64,000 nucleotides of DNA from Terriglobales bacterium (GCA_025936825.1 JAICSO010000006.1:149142-213141), one strand, 5' to 3'. Counted from the first letter of the stretch, positions 27,570 through 36,509 are shown. Program-made: numbers and translations. The notes: a model not told the origin generated them from the letters alone.

Positions 27570-28702
27570 TCTGCCACAGGCACCGCTTCGACCACCAAAT
27601 CAGGGTTCAGCGAAGCAACACTGGGCGGAGCAAGTGTCGGGATTGAGGTCGTGCTTTTCGAAGCGAGTGAAGGAAAGATCCGATTGCGCAGCCTGAGCGC
27701 GGGAATCTCGACCAATTTCGACATCCCCACTCCTAACAGTATGGTCGAACCTATAAACAGCGGGAATCTGATGACGTGAGGTACCGACCGTAGTGCAACG
27801 TCGAAGAAGACCTGTGCGGCTCCGTGCCAGAGATAAATCGAGTACGAGTAATACCCGACCCAGGCGAGCGAGCGGAGGAGACGGTTGGCAGAATAAGCTT
27901 GATTGGCCGCCCACGCCACGATGCAGGCAAATGCCACATACGCAACGGTGACGCCCACTACCGTTCCTGGAAAGAGGAATGCCGGGACGGCCAACAAAAG
28001 CCCAAGTACCAAGACTAATTTTCTGCTGCCCTCGGCAAAGGAACCTGCGTCAAAATGGGCGTAATACGCCAGCGTTACACCGGCAAAAAGCGAGTCCATT
28101 CGGAGGTGCGTGGGAGCAAACATGTCATCCCAGGTGCGGGCATGGTGCGACGCTAGGGCTCTCAGGTATACACAAAGGATCGATAGGGCGATTGACAGGA
28201 TCGGAAGGGCCCGGAAAGCTTTTGGAGAATGCCGGCCAATGGCCAATAAGAGCAGGAACAACAATGGCAAGGCAATATAGAAGTGCTCCTCAACAGCGAG
28301 CGACCAGCCATGCATCCACAGATGAGGAAAATAGTTCTGCACGAAGAAGATATCAGCAACAACTTCGTGCGGTACTCCACCTGTTATGAGCCACAAAAAC
28401 AGAGAAGTCAGCAAAAGAAATGTATAAAACGGAGGGTATATTTTGAATCCGCGACGGACCCAGAAGCGCCAAACGTTAATGGTCCCAGTCGCCTTAAATT
28501 CTTGGAACAGCAAACCTGAAATCAGAAAACCGCTTAGCACGAAGAACAGGTCAACGCCGAACCCTCCAAATGACAGGAACGGGGAATAGTGACATAAGAG
28601 AACCAGCAGCACGGCAATGCCGCGCAGTACGTCAAGAGACTGGCTACGTTGCCTCACTCTAGGAGGGTTTGTGCAATCTTCAAACCAAACCCCATCGCCC
28701 AA
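27566..28702 (-). CDS. Acyltransferase family 3 membrane protein (OafA/ExoZ-like)
   Basis: This is a 378-residue protein, the usual length. It has RSQSLDVLRGIAVLLVLLCH near the N-terminus and GFGVDLFFVLSGFLISGLL after it. These are the defining motifs of acyltransferase-3 proteins, which O-acetylate or otherwise acylate surface polysaccharides and peptidoglycan from the cytoplasmic membrane. The conserved WSLAVEEHFYIALPLL block is also present. It converges on the glycosyltransferase array with a 4-bp overlap and probably modifies the same glycan. Confidence 0.9.
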   Translation of the reverse strand: MGDGVWFEDCTNPPRVRQRSQSLDVLRGIAVLLVLLCHYSPFLSFGGFGVDLFFVLSGFLISGLLFQEFKATGTINVWRFWVRRGFKIYPPFYTFLLLTSLFLWLITGGVPHEVVADIFFVQNYFPHLWMHGWSLAVEEHFYIALPLLFLLLLAIGRHSPKAFRALPILSIALSILCVYLRALASHHARTWDDMFAPTHLRMDSLFAGVTLAYYAHFDAGSFAEGSRKLVLVLGLLLAVPAFLFPGTVVGVTVAYVAFACIVAWAANQAYSANRLLRSLAWVGYYSYSIYLWHGAAQVFFDVALRSVPHVIRFPLFIGSTILLGVGMSKLVEIPALRLRNRIFPSLASKSTTSIPTLAPPSVASLNPDLVVEAVPVAD

Positions 28703-28905
28703 TCAAAGCCTGCTTCAAGAGTGCAGGCGGCTTGGAGAAGTCCGGGGAAATGGGCCATCGCGTCCGCCGACCCCAATCTCGCGACCTGGCAACAAACAGG
28801 TGACGACTGCTGTGAACAAAAGTACTCACCCCGTTTTGGCCCGAACTAACGAAAAGTACCCATCGCGAAATCCGTTGCAGCATGCGCTCAGATAGCGTCG
28901 AACAA

Positions 28906-28921
28906 TGAGGCGTAGTCCTCA
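28906..28921. promoter_or_regulatory. Inverted repeat TGAGG-N6-CCTCA, possible upstream activator site
   Basis: The site lies 80-95 bp upstream of the -24/-12 element, the normal distance for an enhancer-binding protein site. Symmetry and position are the only support; it does not match the palindrome at 10779. Confidence 0.3.
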
Positions 28922-29000
28922 GTGCCGTGCAGCCGTGTTCGCTATTTGTTTTCTTCAACATAGCTTGGTAATAGTTACGATGTTCGGCTTGCTAGTACTT

Positions 29001-29016
29001 TGGCGACGTACTTGCC
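29001..29016 (+). promoter_or_regulatory. Sigma54 (-24/-12) promoter of the Flp pilin operon
   Basis: TGGCGACGTACTTGCC matches the RpoN consensus: TGGC at -24, TTGC at -12, with GG and GC 12 bp apart. It lies 79 bp before the pilin start codon, giving a leader of about 65-70 nt. An NtrC-type activator gene in the same locus (9066-10649) makes it functionally plausible. Confidence 0.6.
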
Positions 29017-29094
29017 ATTACGTAGTCGGGATAAGAATCCGTCGCGAGCCCCCCAACGCGTTGGAATCCACAAAAATCTGAGGAGACTACGATT

Positions 29095-29283
29095 ATGATG
29101 ACATTCGTTTTGAGTTCTTTGGCTCGGCTACATAGAGATGAAGAGGGCCAGGGCTTGGTCGAGTACCTGTTGATTCTGGCTCTTGTTGCCTTCGCTGCTG
29201 TCGCTGGCATGAACCAATTGGCAAGCTTCCTGAACATCGCTTTTAGCTCGATCGGTGCCGCCGTCAGCAAGTACACGATCTAG
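29095..29283 (+). CDS. flp: Flp/Fap-type pilin, copy 1
   Basis: This is a 62-residue Flp pilin. After a short basic leader, EEGQGLVEYLLILALVA carries the prepilin peptidase site (cut after the glycine before LVEY) and the Glu+5 and Tyr+6 residues characteristic of Flp pilins. A 20-residue hydrophobic helix and a short polar tail ending in KYTI follow. It is the major subunit of Tad pili. A GAGGAG Shine-Dalgarno lies upstream. It is followed by a second near-identical pilin. The TadV peptidase that would process it is not in the window. Confidence 0.95.
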   Translation: MMTFVLSSLARLHRDEEGQGLVEYLLILALVAFAAVAGMNQLASFLNIAFSSIGAAVSKYTI

Positions 29284-29295
29284 TTAGGTTTTTTT

Positions 29296-29337
29296 GTGGA
29301 GAGTTGTCGGGACGACCATCGCTCGACACCTCTCCAC
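29296..29337 (+). other. Stem-loop between the two pilin genes
   Basis: GTGGAGAG (29296-29303) pairs perfectly with CTCTCCAC (29330-29337), and TGTCG/CGACA extend the stem inside after one mismatch. It begins 13 nt after the copy-1 stop. No T-run follows, so it is probably a 3'-stabilising or processing hairpin rather than a full terminator. Confidence 0.6.
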
Positions 29338-29373
29338 GCCAGTAGTGCAAAAAGTAAGCCCAGGAGAAAAACA

Positions 29374-29559
29374 ATGAATGTCGTGCGAATTTTCCTTGCC
29401 ACGCTGCATAAAGACGAAGAAGGCCAGGGCCTAGTTGAGTACCTCTTGATTCTGGCTCTGGTTGCGTTTGCCGCAGTGGCAGGAATGAACCAGCTTGCCA
29501 GCTTCCTTAACATTGCATTCAGTTCGATTGGTGCGGCAGTTAGCAGCTACACGATCTAG
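29374..29559 (+). CDS. flp: Flp/Fap-type pilin, copy 2
   Basis: This is a 61-residue pilin from ATG 29374, chosen for the AGGAG Shine-Dalgarno at 29362-29366 and for alignment with copy 1; the frame is open upstream but lacks pilin character. From DEEGQG to the C-terminus it is identical to copy 1 except Ser for Lys four residues before the end. The DNA differs at many synonymous sites. It carries the same peptidase site and helix. Both pilins may be co-assembled, or one may raise dosage. Confidence 0.94.
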   Translation: MNVVRIFLATLHKDEEGQGLVEYLLILALVAFAAVAGMNQLASFLNIAFSSIGAAVSSYTI

Positions 29560-29578
29560 GCGTCGAGTTTTCCAGATA

Positions 29579-29629
29579 CTTCCGAACCAGTGCGTCGGGG
29601 ATTCTTGCGCCGGTGCATTGGTTCGGAAG
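29579..29629 (+). other. Long stem-loop downstream of pilin copy 2
   Basis: CTTCCGAACCAGTGC (29579-29593) pairs with GCATTGGTTCGGAAG (29615-29629), a 15-bp stem with one G-U pair and a 21-nt loop. It starts 20 nt after the pilin stop and has no T-run. It probably protects the abundant pilin mRNA and reduces read-through into the assembly genes. Confidence 0.65.
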
Positions 29630-29793
29630 CGGAACATTCTGCAGTACTGGCGGTTCGGCTCCGCCTGGGCTTAGAGTTATGGAAAATCGATTGTTGTTGC
29701 CTTCCTACCGCTACGGTGTCGTCGTGTGCACCGCCGAGAGTATGATGACATTTCTGGAGGTGTGTTACGGGCCTGCAAAGATTAATCACCGCA

Positions 29794-30597
29794 TTGATAA
29801 TCGCTGCGCTGCTTGCGGGGGGCATTACGTATTTGTTTTATCGCCGCATGAGCGCAAGGGTATCGCAGCGAAAGGCAGTACAGATTGTGGCTGCAAAGGT
29901 AGACCTGTCCGTTGGAGTAACTCTTTCCGCAGACAACGTCATGCTGCTCGACTGGTACAGCGATGCCCTGCCCTCCGGCGCGTTTACAAATGTCGCTGAT
30001 GTTAACGGTCACCCTCTCCTTTATCCCATGTCGGCAAAGGAGCCGATTTTACAGCGCGACATAGGCGTGGTTGGCGCTGGTATTGGCCTCGCGGGGAAGA
30101 TTCCGGAAGGCATGCGCGGCGTTGCAATCCGATCGAATGAAATCATCGGCGTTGCCGGTTTCCTATATCCAGGATCGAGAGTTGATCTGCTGATGACGTT
30201 TACTCCGCCCGGTGCGCCTCTGCCGGTGACGGAGACTGTTCTGCAGAATGTCGAAGTACTTACCGCTGGACAGACGATCGAACCTGATCCTCAAGGAAAG
30301 CCACAAACGGTTAACGTAGTCACGTTGCTGCTCAGCCCTGAAAATTCCCAAAAACTGCAGCTCGCCAGCGCTCAAGGCAATATTCAGTTCGTACTGCGTA
30401 GCGGAGCAGACCAAAAGGAGATCGCGGACTTGCGTCCGACCCGGCTCGACGAACTGGTGGTGGGTGGAAAACCAGCGCCGCCCCCGGTGGTTGCAGCCCC
30501 AGGCGTGAAACACACTCCTCGCAAGCCCACTACGCAGAACCCCATCTATTTGATGGAAGTTATCCAAGGAACACAGCGGTCGGTTCAGAAGTTCTAA
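29794..30597 (+). CDS. cpaB: Flp pilus assembly protein CpaB/RcpC
   Basis: This protein has about 267 residues from TTG 29794. A single N-terminal membrane helix (LIIAALLAGGITYLFY) is followed by a SAF-like domain (AAKVDLSVGVTLSADNVMLLDW) and the RcpC domain (GMRGVAIRSNEIIGVAGFLYPGSRVDLL), which are the CpaB family signature. CpaB is a periplasmic, inner-membrane-anchored protein that works with the secretin. The start is odd: the only strong Shine-Dalgarno (GGAGG, 29756-29760) precedes an in-frame ACG at 29767 and a CTG at 29773, which would give a fuller N-terminus. No in-frame ATG or GTG exists after the stop at 29746. Confidence 0.88.
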   Translation: MIIAALLAGGITYLFYRRMSARVSQRKAVQIVAAKVDLSVGVTLSADNVMLLDWYSDALPSGAFTNVADVNGHPLLYPMSAKEPILQRDIGVVGAGIGLAGKIPEGMRGVAIRSNEIIGVAGFLYPGSRVDLLMTFTPPGAPLPVTETVLQNVEVLTAGQTIEPDPQGKPQTVNVVTLLLSPENSQKLQLASAQGNIQFVLRSGADQKEIADLRPTRLDELVVGGKPAPPPVVAAPGVKHTPRKPTTQNPIYLMEVIQGTQRSVQKF

Positions 30598-30617
30598 AGG
30601 ATCCTGTACCTACGAAG

Positions 30618-31994
30618 ATGAAAACTCGCGCGTTGGGAAATACCAAAACTCTTATCCTCGCACTCGGAATCGTGGCTTTGCTTTACGCGACCCCGGTAGC
30701 GGCTCAGTCTGAGGGTCAGGAACTGCATGTTTTCGTTGGCAAATCCGTTGTCATCAATCTGCAGTCTCCGGTGACGCGGATCTTGTCGAGTAATCCAGCC
30801 GTCATTGAGACGCTAGCCACTTCTCCAACGCAGGTCGTTGTGGAAGGAAAAGCCCCAGGAGCAAGCAGTTTGATTCTGTGGGACCAGGCGGGACACTCGC
30901 AGATGCTGGATGTGACCGTCGACGTAAATATTGCAAAACTACGCACAACCATCGAGCAGACCTACCCGAATGAGCAGATTAGCATTCAGTCTGACGGAGC
31001 ACATTTGATCCTCACTGGTACTGTTTCCGAAGCAAAGATTTCCGACGATATAGCGAAGATGGCAGCGTCCTATAACCCTGCTGTCGTGAACTCGCTCATC
31101 GTTGCCCCGGTCCACGAGCAACAGGTGCTGCTCGAGGTAAAATTCGCCGAGGTCGACCGAACAAAACTTCAACAACTCGGGATTAATTTCTTCAGTACAG
31201 GCGCAACCAATACCACTGGCAGTGTCAGCACACAACAGTTTTCACCACCTACTTTGACCCCAACCGGTGGCAATACCGGTTCCATTGCTCTTACGGATCC
31301 GCTGAACGTCTTTGCGTTTAGGCCAGACCTCAATCTTGGCGTGACGATCAAAGCCTTGGAAGGTAAGTCTGTATTGCAGATCCTTGCCGAACCCAACTTG
31401 CTAGCGCTAAATGGGCAAAAGGCAAGCTTCCTCGCAGGTGGAGAGTTCCCTGTCCCTGTAGTTCAGGGTGGACAAAGTATCGGGGTTGTCACCATTCAGT
31501 TCCGCCCGTTTGGAGTGAGGCTTGACTTTACCGCCTACATTGGGAAAGACAACATTATCCGGCTGCATGTGCTGCCTGAAGTGAGCACGTTGGATTTCGC
31601 GAACGCAGCTATTATCTCAGGCTTCACAGTACCGGCCATGTCGACTCGTCGTGCCGAAACCGACATAGAGCTTAAAGATGGCCAATCCTTTGGAATTGCT
31701 GGGCTTCTCGACAATCGCGCGCAAGTACAACTGAGCAAGGTACCGGGGATTGGCGACATTCCAATCCTTGGAAACCTATTCCGGTCTAAGAGCATCAGCC
31801 GGAGCAATAGTGAGCTAGTCGTGCTAGTGACTCCTCACGTAGTGGATCCTGCCAAGTTGAGCGGCCCCGGTCCAGCTACGCCAGCAAATCCCATCAAGTT
31901 CCTTGACAACAACAAGTTTGACAAAGACTTACCAAACAAAAGTGACCCCGCAAAAAGTGGTCAAACGAGCGAACCGACTCCGAGCACGAAATGA
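30618..31994 (+). CDS. cpaC: Tad pilus outer-membrane secretin CpaC/RcpA
   Basis: This is a 458-residue protein. A signal peptide (about residues 10-30, ending near VAAQ) precedes a pilus-secretin N-domain (HVFVGKSVVINL, SSNPAVIETL, a BON-like module near 115-160). The C-terminal secretin domain has VLLEVKFAEVDR, SFLAGGEFPVPV, VRLDFTAYI, PAMSTRRAETDIELKDGQSF and VPGIGDIPILGNLFRS, the last being the classical type II/III secretin signature. It forms the outer-membrane channel for the Flp pilus. It starts 20 bp after cpaB and shares an ATGA overlap with the next gene. Confidence 0.95.
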   Translation: MKTRALGNTKTLILALGIVALLYATPVAAQSEGQELHVFVGKSVVINLQSPVTRILSSNPAVIETLATSPTQVVVEGKAPGASSLILWDQAGHSQMLDVTVDVNIAKLRTTIEQTYPNEQISIQSDGAHLILTGTVSEAKISDDIAKMAASYNPAVVNSLIVAPVHEQQVLLEVKFAEVDRTKLQQLGINFFSTGATNTTGSVSTQQFSPPTLTPTGGNTGSIALTDPLNVFAFRPDLNLGVTIKALEGKSVLQILAEPNLLALNGQKASFLAGGEFPVPVVQGGQSIGVVTIQFRPFGVRLDFTAYIGKDNIIRLHVLPEVSTLDFANAAIISGFTVPAMSTRRAETDIELKDGQSFGIAGLLDNRAQVQLSKVPGIGDIPILGNLFRSKSISRSNSELVVLVTPHVVDPAKLSGPGPATPANPIKFLDNNKFDKDLPNKSDPAKSGQTSEPTPSTK

Positions 31995-33250
31995 AACCAA
32001 TGCCCATCCGAGAGACACCCAACGGCTCGCCGCGCGAAAGTTTTTCGACCAGCGAACCCATTTCGGTGGTCGGAGTCTGCCTGGACGACGAAACTTGGAC
32101 GGCATTGAAGCAGTTTGCTGAGTCTGCCCCGCTGATCCAGCTGCGTTCACATCTTTCGGATTATCGGGTTCAGGAAAGTGAATCTCCTCTGGATTTGTTT
32201 GGCACATCCGTGCCGGACATCTGCATCATCGATTTCGACCGAGACCGGCGTAAAGCCGGTTTGGCTGCTGAGGTAATTCACGCGTCAGCTCATGATACTG
32301 CGCTCTTTGCTGTCTCCTCCGATCCGCAGCCGGACTTCATTATTCAGGCGATGCGTAGCGGGTGCAGCGAATACCTCCTTAAACCTGTTGGACGAGAACA
32401 ACTCCTGAACGCCGTGGCGAGAGTAGGCGGACGCCGTCGCGAGCGGCTCCAGCCGAACAAAGCGCAAGTCTACGCCTTTATGGGCGCCAAGGGCGGATGT
32501 GGTGTTACCAGCCTCGTCACGCAGCTGGGCGCTCTTTTCGCCAGCTCCTTCTCGAAAAAGACTTTAGTAGTAGATTTGCACCCGGATTTCGGCGATGCGG
32601 CTTTGTACCTCGGGCTCACCCGTTACCGGTATCACTTTTTTGAGCTCGTCGAGAACACTGATCGGCTTGATGCCGAATTATTAGGAAGCTTCTTGGCTCA
32701 TCATTCCAGTGGCCTTGATCTGATTCCTGCTCCCGAAGGCAACGACATGCCCAGACGTATCCAGCCGGGAGCGATTGCGCAGACTTTCGACTTTCTAAAA
32801 GCGCGTTATGACTACATTTTAGTGGACATGGCACCAGGCCTGAGTGATGAGAACCTAGAAATGATCCGCCATTGCGACCACCTGCACGTGGTTACGGTGG
32901 CTGAGGTTTCGGCGTTAAGAAATGCGGTACGTCACTTTGATTATTTGACTCGCAAGGAGATCCCGCGAGAGCGGTTCCGGGTGATCCTGAATCGACATCA
33001 AAAGCGTTCACTCATCGCTGATAACGAAATTGAAAAGACGATCGGACAAAGGATTTTCTGGAAAGTCCCGAATCAATACGCCCATGTCGTCAAGGCGATC
33101 AACGGTGGCGATCCAATTGCATCGCTTTCTAGTTCGGATGTAACAAAGAACCTCAAAGAGTTTGCGTCAACGCTAGGAGCAAAGCCTTCAACAGGTACGG
33201 AAAAGAGAAAAGAAGGCACAGGCCTGTTAGGACTTCTTGGTCGGTCGTAA
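31991..33250 (+). CDS. cpaE: Pilus assembly ATPase-like protein CpaE/TadZ
   Basis: This is a 419-residue protein. Residues 24-145 form a receiver-like domain that keeps Asp81 (CIIDFD) and Lys131 (LLKPV). Residues 160-400 are a MinD/ParA-type domain with the deviant Walker A GAKGGCGVTS at 165-174. TadZ proteins place the Tad machine at the cell pole or other sites. The receiver keeps the key residues that the activator at 9066 has lost. ATG overlaps the secretin stop by 4 bp; the next gene starts 9 bp downstream. Confidence 0.92.
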   Translation: MKPMPIRETPNGSPRESFSTSEPISVVGVCLDDETWTALKQFAESAPLIQLRSHLSDYRVQESESPLDLFGTSVPDICIIDFDRDRRKAGLAAEVIHASAHDTALFAVSSDPQPDFIIQAMRSGCSEYLLKPVGREQLLNAVARVGGRRRERLQPNKAQVYAFMGAKGGCGVTSLVTQLGALFASSFSKKTLVVDLHPDFGDAALYLGLTRYRYHFFELVENTDRLDAELLGSFLAHHSSGLDLIPAPEGNDMPRRIQPGAIAQTFDFLKARYDYILVDMAPGLSDENLEMIRHCDHLHVVTVAEVSALRNAVRHFDYLTRKEIPRERFRVILNRHQKRSLIADNEIEKTIGQRIFWKVPNQYAHVVKAINGGDPIASLSSSDVTKNLKEFASTLGAKPSTGTEKRKEGTGLLGLLGRS

Positions 33251-33259
33251 GGGGGATGT

Positions 33260-34615
33260 ATGGGAGAATTTAACTCGGTTTCGACTCCAATCAGCAGTTC
33301 CGGGATTGCGATGGCGACTGAAGCCAAGCGCACCGGGCTGAGCTTCAAGGAATACCAGGAGTTGAAAACCAGTGTGCACCGCGACCTGATCAGCCGGGTC
33401 GACCTGGAACGTGTAGCGACGCAACGTGACGAATACACCCGCGGGCAGGTACTCTCTGTCATACAGGATTTAGTTGCAAACCTGAAGACGCCACTAAGCG
33501 GCCGCGAACGAGAGCGACTGTCCCTCGAAGTTCTCGACGAAGTTTTCGGGTTGGGACCTCTCGAGCCCCTTCTGCAGGACCCCACTGTAAACGACATCCT
33601 CGTGAATGGCCCCAAGCAGGTTTACGTCGAACGCGCTGGCGTACTGGAAGAAAGTAATGTGATGTTCAAGGACAATGGGCACCTGATGAACATCATCGAC
33701 AAGATCGTGTCTGCAATTGGTCGCCGTGTAGATGAATCATCGCCAATGGTCGATGCGCGCCTGGCAGACGGTTCCCGAGTGAACGTCATCATTCCGCCCC
33801 TGGCGATTGATGGCCCACATATTTCAATCCGCCGGTTTGGACACATTCCAATCACGGAAGACGACCTACTACGTAACCAAACCATTACGCAGCCGATGCT
33901 CGAGTTGTTGCGTGGCGCAGTAAAGGCGCGATTGAACGTGATTATCTCGGGCGGCACGGGCGCCGGAAAAACGACTCTACTGAACGTTCTTTCTGGGTAT
34001 ATTTCGGAGAAAGAACGAATCGTTACGATCGAGGATTCCGCCGAATTACAGATGAAGCAGCGGCACTGTGTTCGTTTGGAAACACGGCCGTCGAATATCG
34101 AGGGTCGCGGCGCAGTATTGCAACGGCAACTTGTGATCAACAGTCTACGTATGCGACCTGATCGCATCGTGGTCGGCGAGGTGCGCGGTGAGGAAGCACT
34201 AGACATGTTGCAGGCCATGAACACCGGCCATGACGGATCGTTGACTACCGTACACGCGAACAGTCCTAGAGATGCTCTTGCCCGTATCGAGACGATGGCA
34301 ATGATGGCGAATTTGAACCTGCCGGAAAAGGCTGTGCGTCGACAGATCGCTTCGGCTGTTCAGCTTGTCGTTCAGATCTCTCGATTTAACGATGGCACAC
34401 GCCGCGTGACGTATCTCTCCGAAATCACCGGCATGGAAGAGGACATCGTCAGCATGCAGGATGTGTTCGTGTTCGAGAAGCAAGGAATATCACAGGACGG
34501 ACGGGTGGTTGGTTCGTTCCAGGCAACGGGTATTCGTCCAAAATTCGCAGACCGATTAAAGGCGTCGGGCATCAATGTTCCTGCCTCCTGGTTTGAGCAC
34601 TCGTTTACGATTTAG
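33260..34615 (+). CDS. cpaF: Tad pilus secretion ATPase CpaF/TadA
   Basis: This 451-residue protein is a VirB11/GspE-type hexameric ATPase that powers Flp pilus extension and probably retraction. It shows an N-terminal helical region, then [11 protein letters not shown] near 108-117. Walker [10 protein letters not shown] lies at 231-239. It is followed by [10 protein letters not shown], the Asp/His boxes ([29 protein letters not shown]) and [12 protein letters not shown]. All catalytic motifs are present. The start GGGGG...ATG has a fair Shine-Dalgarno. It is followed after 10 bp by tadB. Confidence 0.96.
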   Translation: MGEFNSVSTPISSSGIAMATEAKRTGLSFKEYQELKTSVHRDLISRVDLERVATQRDEYTRGQVLSVIQDLVANLKTPLSGRERERLSLEVLDEVFGLGPLEPLLQDPTVNDILVNGPKQVYVERAGVLEESNVMFKDNGHLMNIIDKIVSAIGRRVDESSPMVDARLADGSRVNVIIPPLAIDGPHISIRRFGHIPITEDDLLRNQTITQPMLELLRGAVKARLNVIISGGTGAGKTTLLNVLSGYISEKERIVTIEDSAELQMKQRHCVRLETRPSNIEGRGAVLQRQLVINSLRMRPDRIVVGEVRGEEALDMLQAMNTGHDGSLTTVHANSPRDALARIETMAMMANLNLPEKAVRRQIASAVQLVVQISRFNDGTRRVTYLSEITGMEEDIVSMQDVFVFEKQGISQDGRVVGSFQATGIRPKFADRLKASGINVPASWFEHSFTI

Positions 34616-34625
34616 GAAAATCCGA

Positions 34626-35570
34626 ATGTTACTGTTCATATTTCTAATGTTGCTTTGCTTCGGTATCGTCTTCTATGTGCTACGGCCGACGAAGACGGAG
34701 AGTGCCGTTCAGCAGCATCTAGAGAACATTCAGGAAAGCCGCCCTGAAGCCATAAATCGGACGATTCTACGATCGGAGGGATATAGCCAGAATGCCGAAG
34801 TTACGGAATTCATCCGAGAACTTCCCGGTGCGCAAGAAACACTGAGTCTGATCCGACAATCAGGTGTGAACTGGACCGTTGCGCCGGTTATGGGAGCTTC
34901 GCTCCTTGCTACAGCTCTTACCGCCTGGATCGCGTCCTACTTTCTGCCTGGTATTTTGCTCGCGATAATCGTGGGAGTTGTCGCTGGAGCTGTACCGTAC
35001 GCATACCTGCTGATCATGCGAGAGCTGCGCTTTCGCAAGTGCGATGAATTACTGCCAGAGGCAATCGATCTTATGGCGCGTGGTCTGCGGGCGGGCCACG
35101 CACTCACCGCAGTTATCGAAATGGTTGGAAGCGAAATACCCGATCCTATTGGGTCTGAGTTTACTCGCCTGCACGAGGAACATTCACTTGGCTTGCAACT
35201 CCGCGATGCCACGATGAACCTTGTGGACCGCCTGCCTCGCGACGATGTTCGGTTTCTTGCAACCGCCATTTTGTTGCAGAAAGAAACAGGCGGAAATCTT
35301 GCTGTGATTCTCGATAAGACTTCCGCGGTAGCGCGCGAGCGTGCGAGATTGCGTGGCCAACTCAAAATCTATACCGCGCAGGGACGTATAACCGGATGGA
35401 TTCTCTGTTTTATGCCGTTCATTATGTTTGGCCTATTAAGCGCTTTGAACTGGAACTTTGAGAAGCTGCTTTTTACCGAACATATTGGGCGGGTATTGAT
35501 TTACATCGGACTCACTTTGATGGGGTTCGGTGTTTTTGTAATTCGCAAGATTATCGACGTGAAGGTCTAA
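34626..35570 (+). CDS. tadB: Tad pilus inner-membrane platform protein TadB
   Basis: This protein has 314 residues from ATG 34626, just after the cpaF stop; a longer frame would overlap cpaF. An N-terminal helix, a pair of helices near 95-135 and C-terminal helices near 255-305 frame a type II secretion F domain (ELLPEAIDLMARGLRAGHALTAVIEMVG, ATAILLQKETGGNLAVILDKTS). This is the usual TadB layout. It pairs with TadC, 2 bp downstream, to form the platform on which the ATPase acts. Confidence 0.92.
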   Translation: MLLFIFLMLLCFGIVFYVLRPTKTESAVQQHLENIQESRPEAINRTILRSEGYSQNAEVTEFIRELPGAQETLSLIRQSGVNWTVAPVMGASLLATALTAWIASYFLPGILLAIIVGVVAGAVPYAYLLIMRELRFRKCDELLPEAIDLMARGLRAGHALTAVIEMVGSEIPDPIGSEFTRLHEEHSLGLQLRDATMNLVDRLPRDDVRFLATAILLQKETGGNLAVILDKTSAVARERARLRGQLKIYTAQGRITGWILCFMPFIMFGLLSALNWNFEKLLFTEHIGRVLIYIGLTLMGFGVFVIRKIIDVKV

Positions 35571-35572
35571 GC

Positions 35573-36472
35573 ATGGGTTTCTGGATCCTAGGCATTTGCC
35601 TATTCGTGGGCTTTGTCTTCATATTCCTGCTGTTAGCGCCTCGCCCGACAGCGGCGGGAGCTCTTTTGCAGGAAGCAGTTCGACCTGTACGCGCGGCCGA
35701 GACCCCAGCATGGCGTGGTGCACTCGACGTCGATTTTGTGGCGAAGCCATTCACCTTTATTCGCTCACTGATCGCGTCTGAACCGAACCCAGAACTCGTC
35801 CGTCGACTGATGTTAGCCGGCTATAGAAAGCCAGCTCATGCTGACATATTTCTTGGATCTAGACTGGCCATTCCCGCGGTACTCGGACTTTTGGTAGCTC
35901 TTTTCATCAATACCAGCACGATCATTTTTTTCATGGTGGCGATTGGAGTGGGATTTTTTGCTCCGGATTTCTGGCTGAGCTGGGCCATCAACAAACGCCG
36001 TGAACGCATTCGGCTGAGTCTGCCTGACGGTCTGGATTTCTTGGCTATTTGCCTGGAAGCGGGCCTCGGCCTCGACCAGGGCATCATCCGTTTGGGTCAA
36101 GAATTGCGAGTGAGTCATCCGGCGTTGTCGGAAGAGTTGCTCCAGATCAACTTCGAGCAGCGAGCTGGAGTGCCACGAATCGCGGCTTGGAAAAGCTTCG
36201 CGGATCGAGTTGACTTGGAAAGCGCCCGTTCTTTTGTCGGCATGCTGGTTCAGACAGACAGGTTTGGCACTCCCATCTCCAAGTCTCTAGGAGCTTTCTC
36301 TGATTCATTGCGTACGCAAAGGCGTCAGAAAGCAGAGGAGCTGGCGGCAAAAACCACTATTAAATTGCTCTTTCCGCTGGCTTTGTTCATAGCTCCCTCG
36401 ATGGGCATTGTGCTCTTAGGGCCTGCGTTTATATCGCTTGTGAAAGGCTTTTCGAGAGCTTTTGGGGTCTGA
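35573..36472 (+). CDS. tadC: Tad pilus inner-membrane platform protein TadC
   Basis: This is a 299-residue protein, usual for TadC. It carries the GspF-type core (SLPDGLDFLAICLEAGLGLDQ, SFVGMLVQTDRFGTPISKSLGAFSDSLR) with membrane helices at the N-terminus, near 105-130 and at the C-terminus. The start is 2 bp after tadB, so the two are coupled. It forms the inner-membrane platform with TadB. Confidence 0.93.
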   Translation: MGFWILGICLFVGFVFIFLLLAPRPTAAGALLQEAVRPVRAAETPAWRGALDVDFVAKPFTFIRSLIASEPNPELVRRLMLAGYRKPAHADIFLGSRLAIPAVLGLLVALFINTSTIIFFMVAIGVGFFAPDFWLSWAINKRRERIRLSLPDGLDFLAICLEAGLGLDQGIIRLGQELRVSHPALSEELLQINFEQRAGVPRIAAWKSFADRVDLESARSFVGMLVQTDRFGTPISKSLGAFSDSLRTQRRQKAEELAAKTTIKLLFPLALFIAPSMGIVLLGPAFISLVKGFSRAFGV

Positions 36473-36509
36473 AACAAGTTTGGCAGTTCAATTCAAGGAG
36501 AGGTGACAA

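Larger units (their letters stand above)
28703..29094. other. Intergenic region between acyltransferase and Flp pilin
   Basis: This 392-bp divergent region carries the promoter of the pilin operon (29001-29016) and an inverted repeat at 28906-28921. Small open frames on both strands here have no coding character. Confidence 0.6.

Noticed and set aside
28680..28961. Minus-strand frame upstream of the acyltransferase
   Set aside because: No domain, overlaps the acyltransferase start and the regulatory region; composition looks random.
28992..29513. Two similar minus-strand open frames opposite the pilin genes
   Set aside because: Their resemblance to each other only reflects the duplicated pilins on the plus strand; no start signals or protein character.
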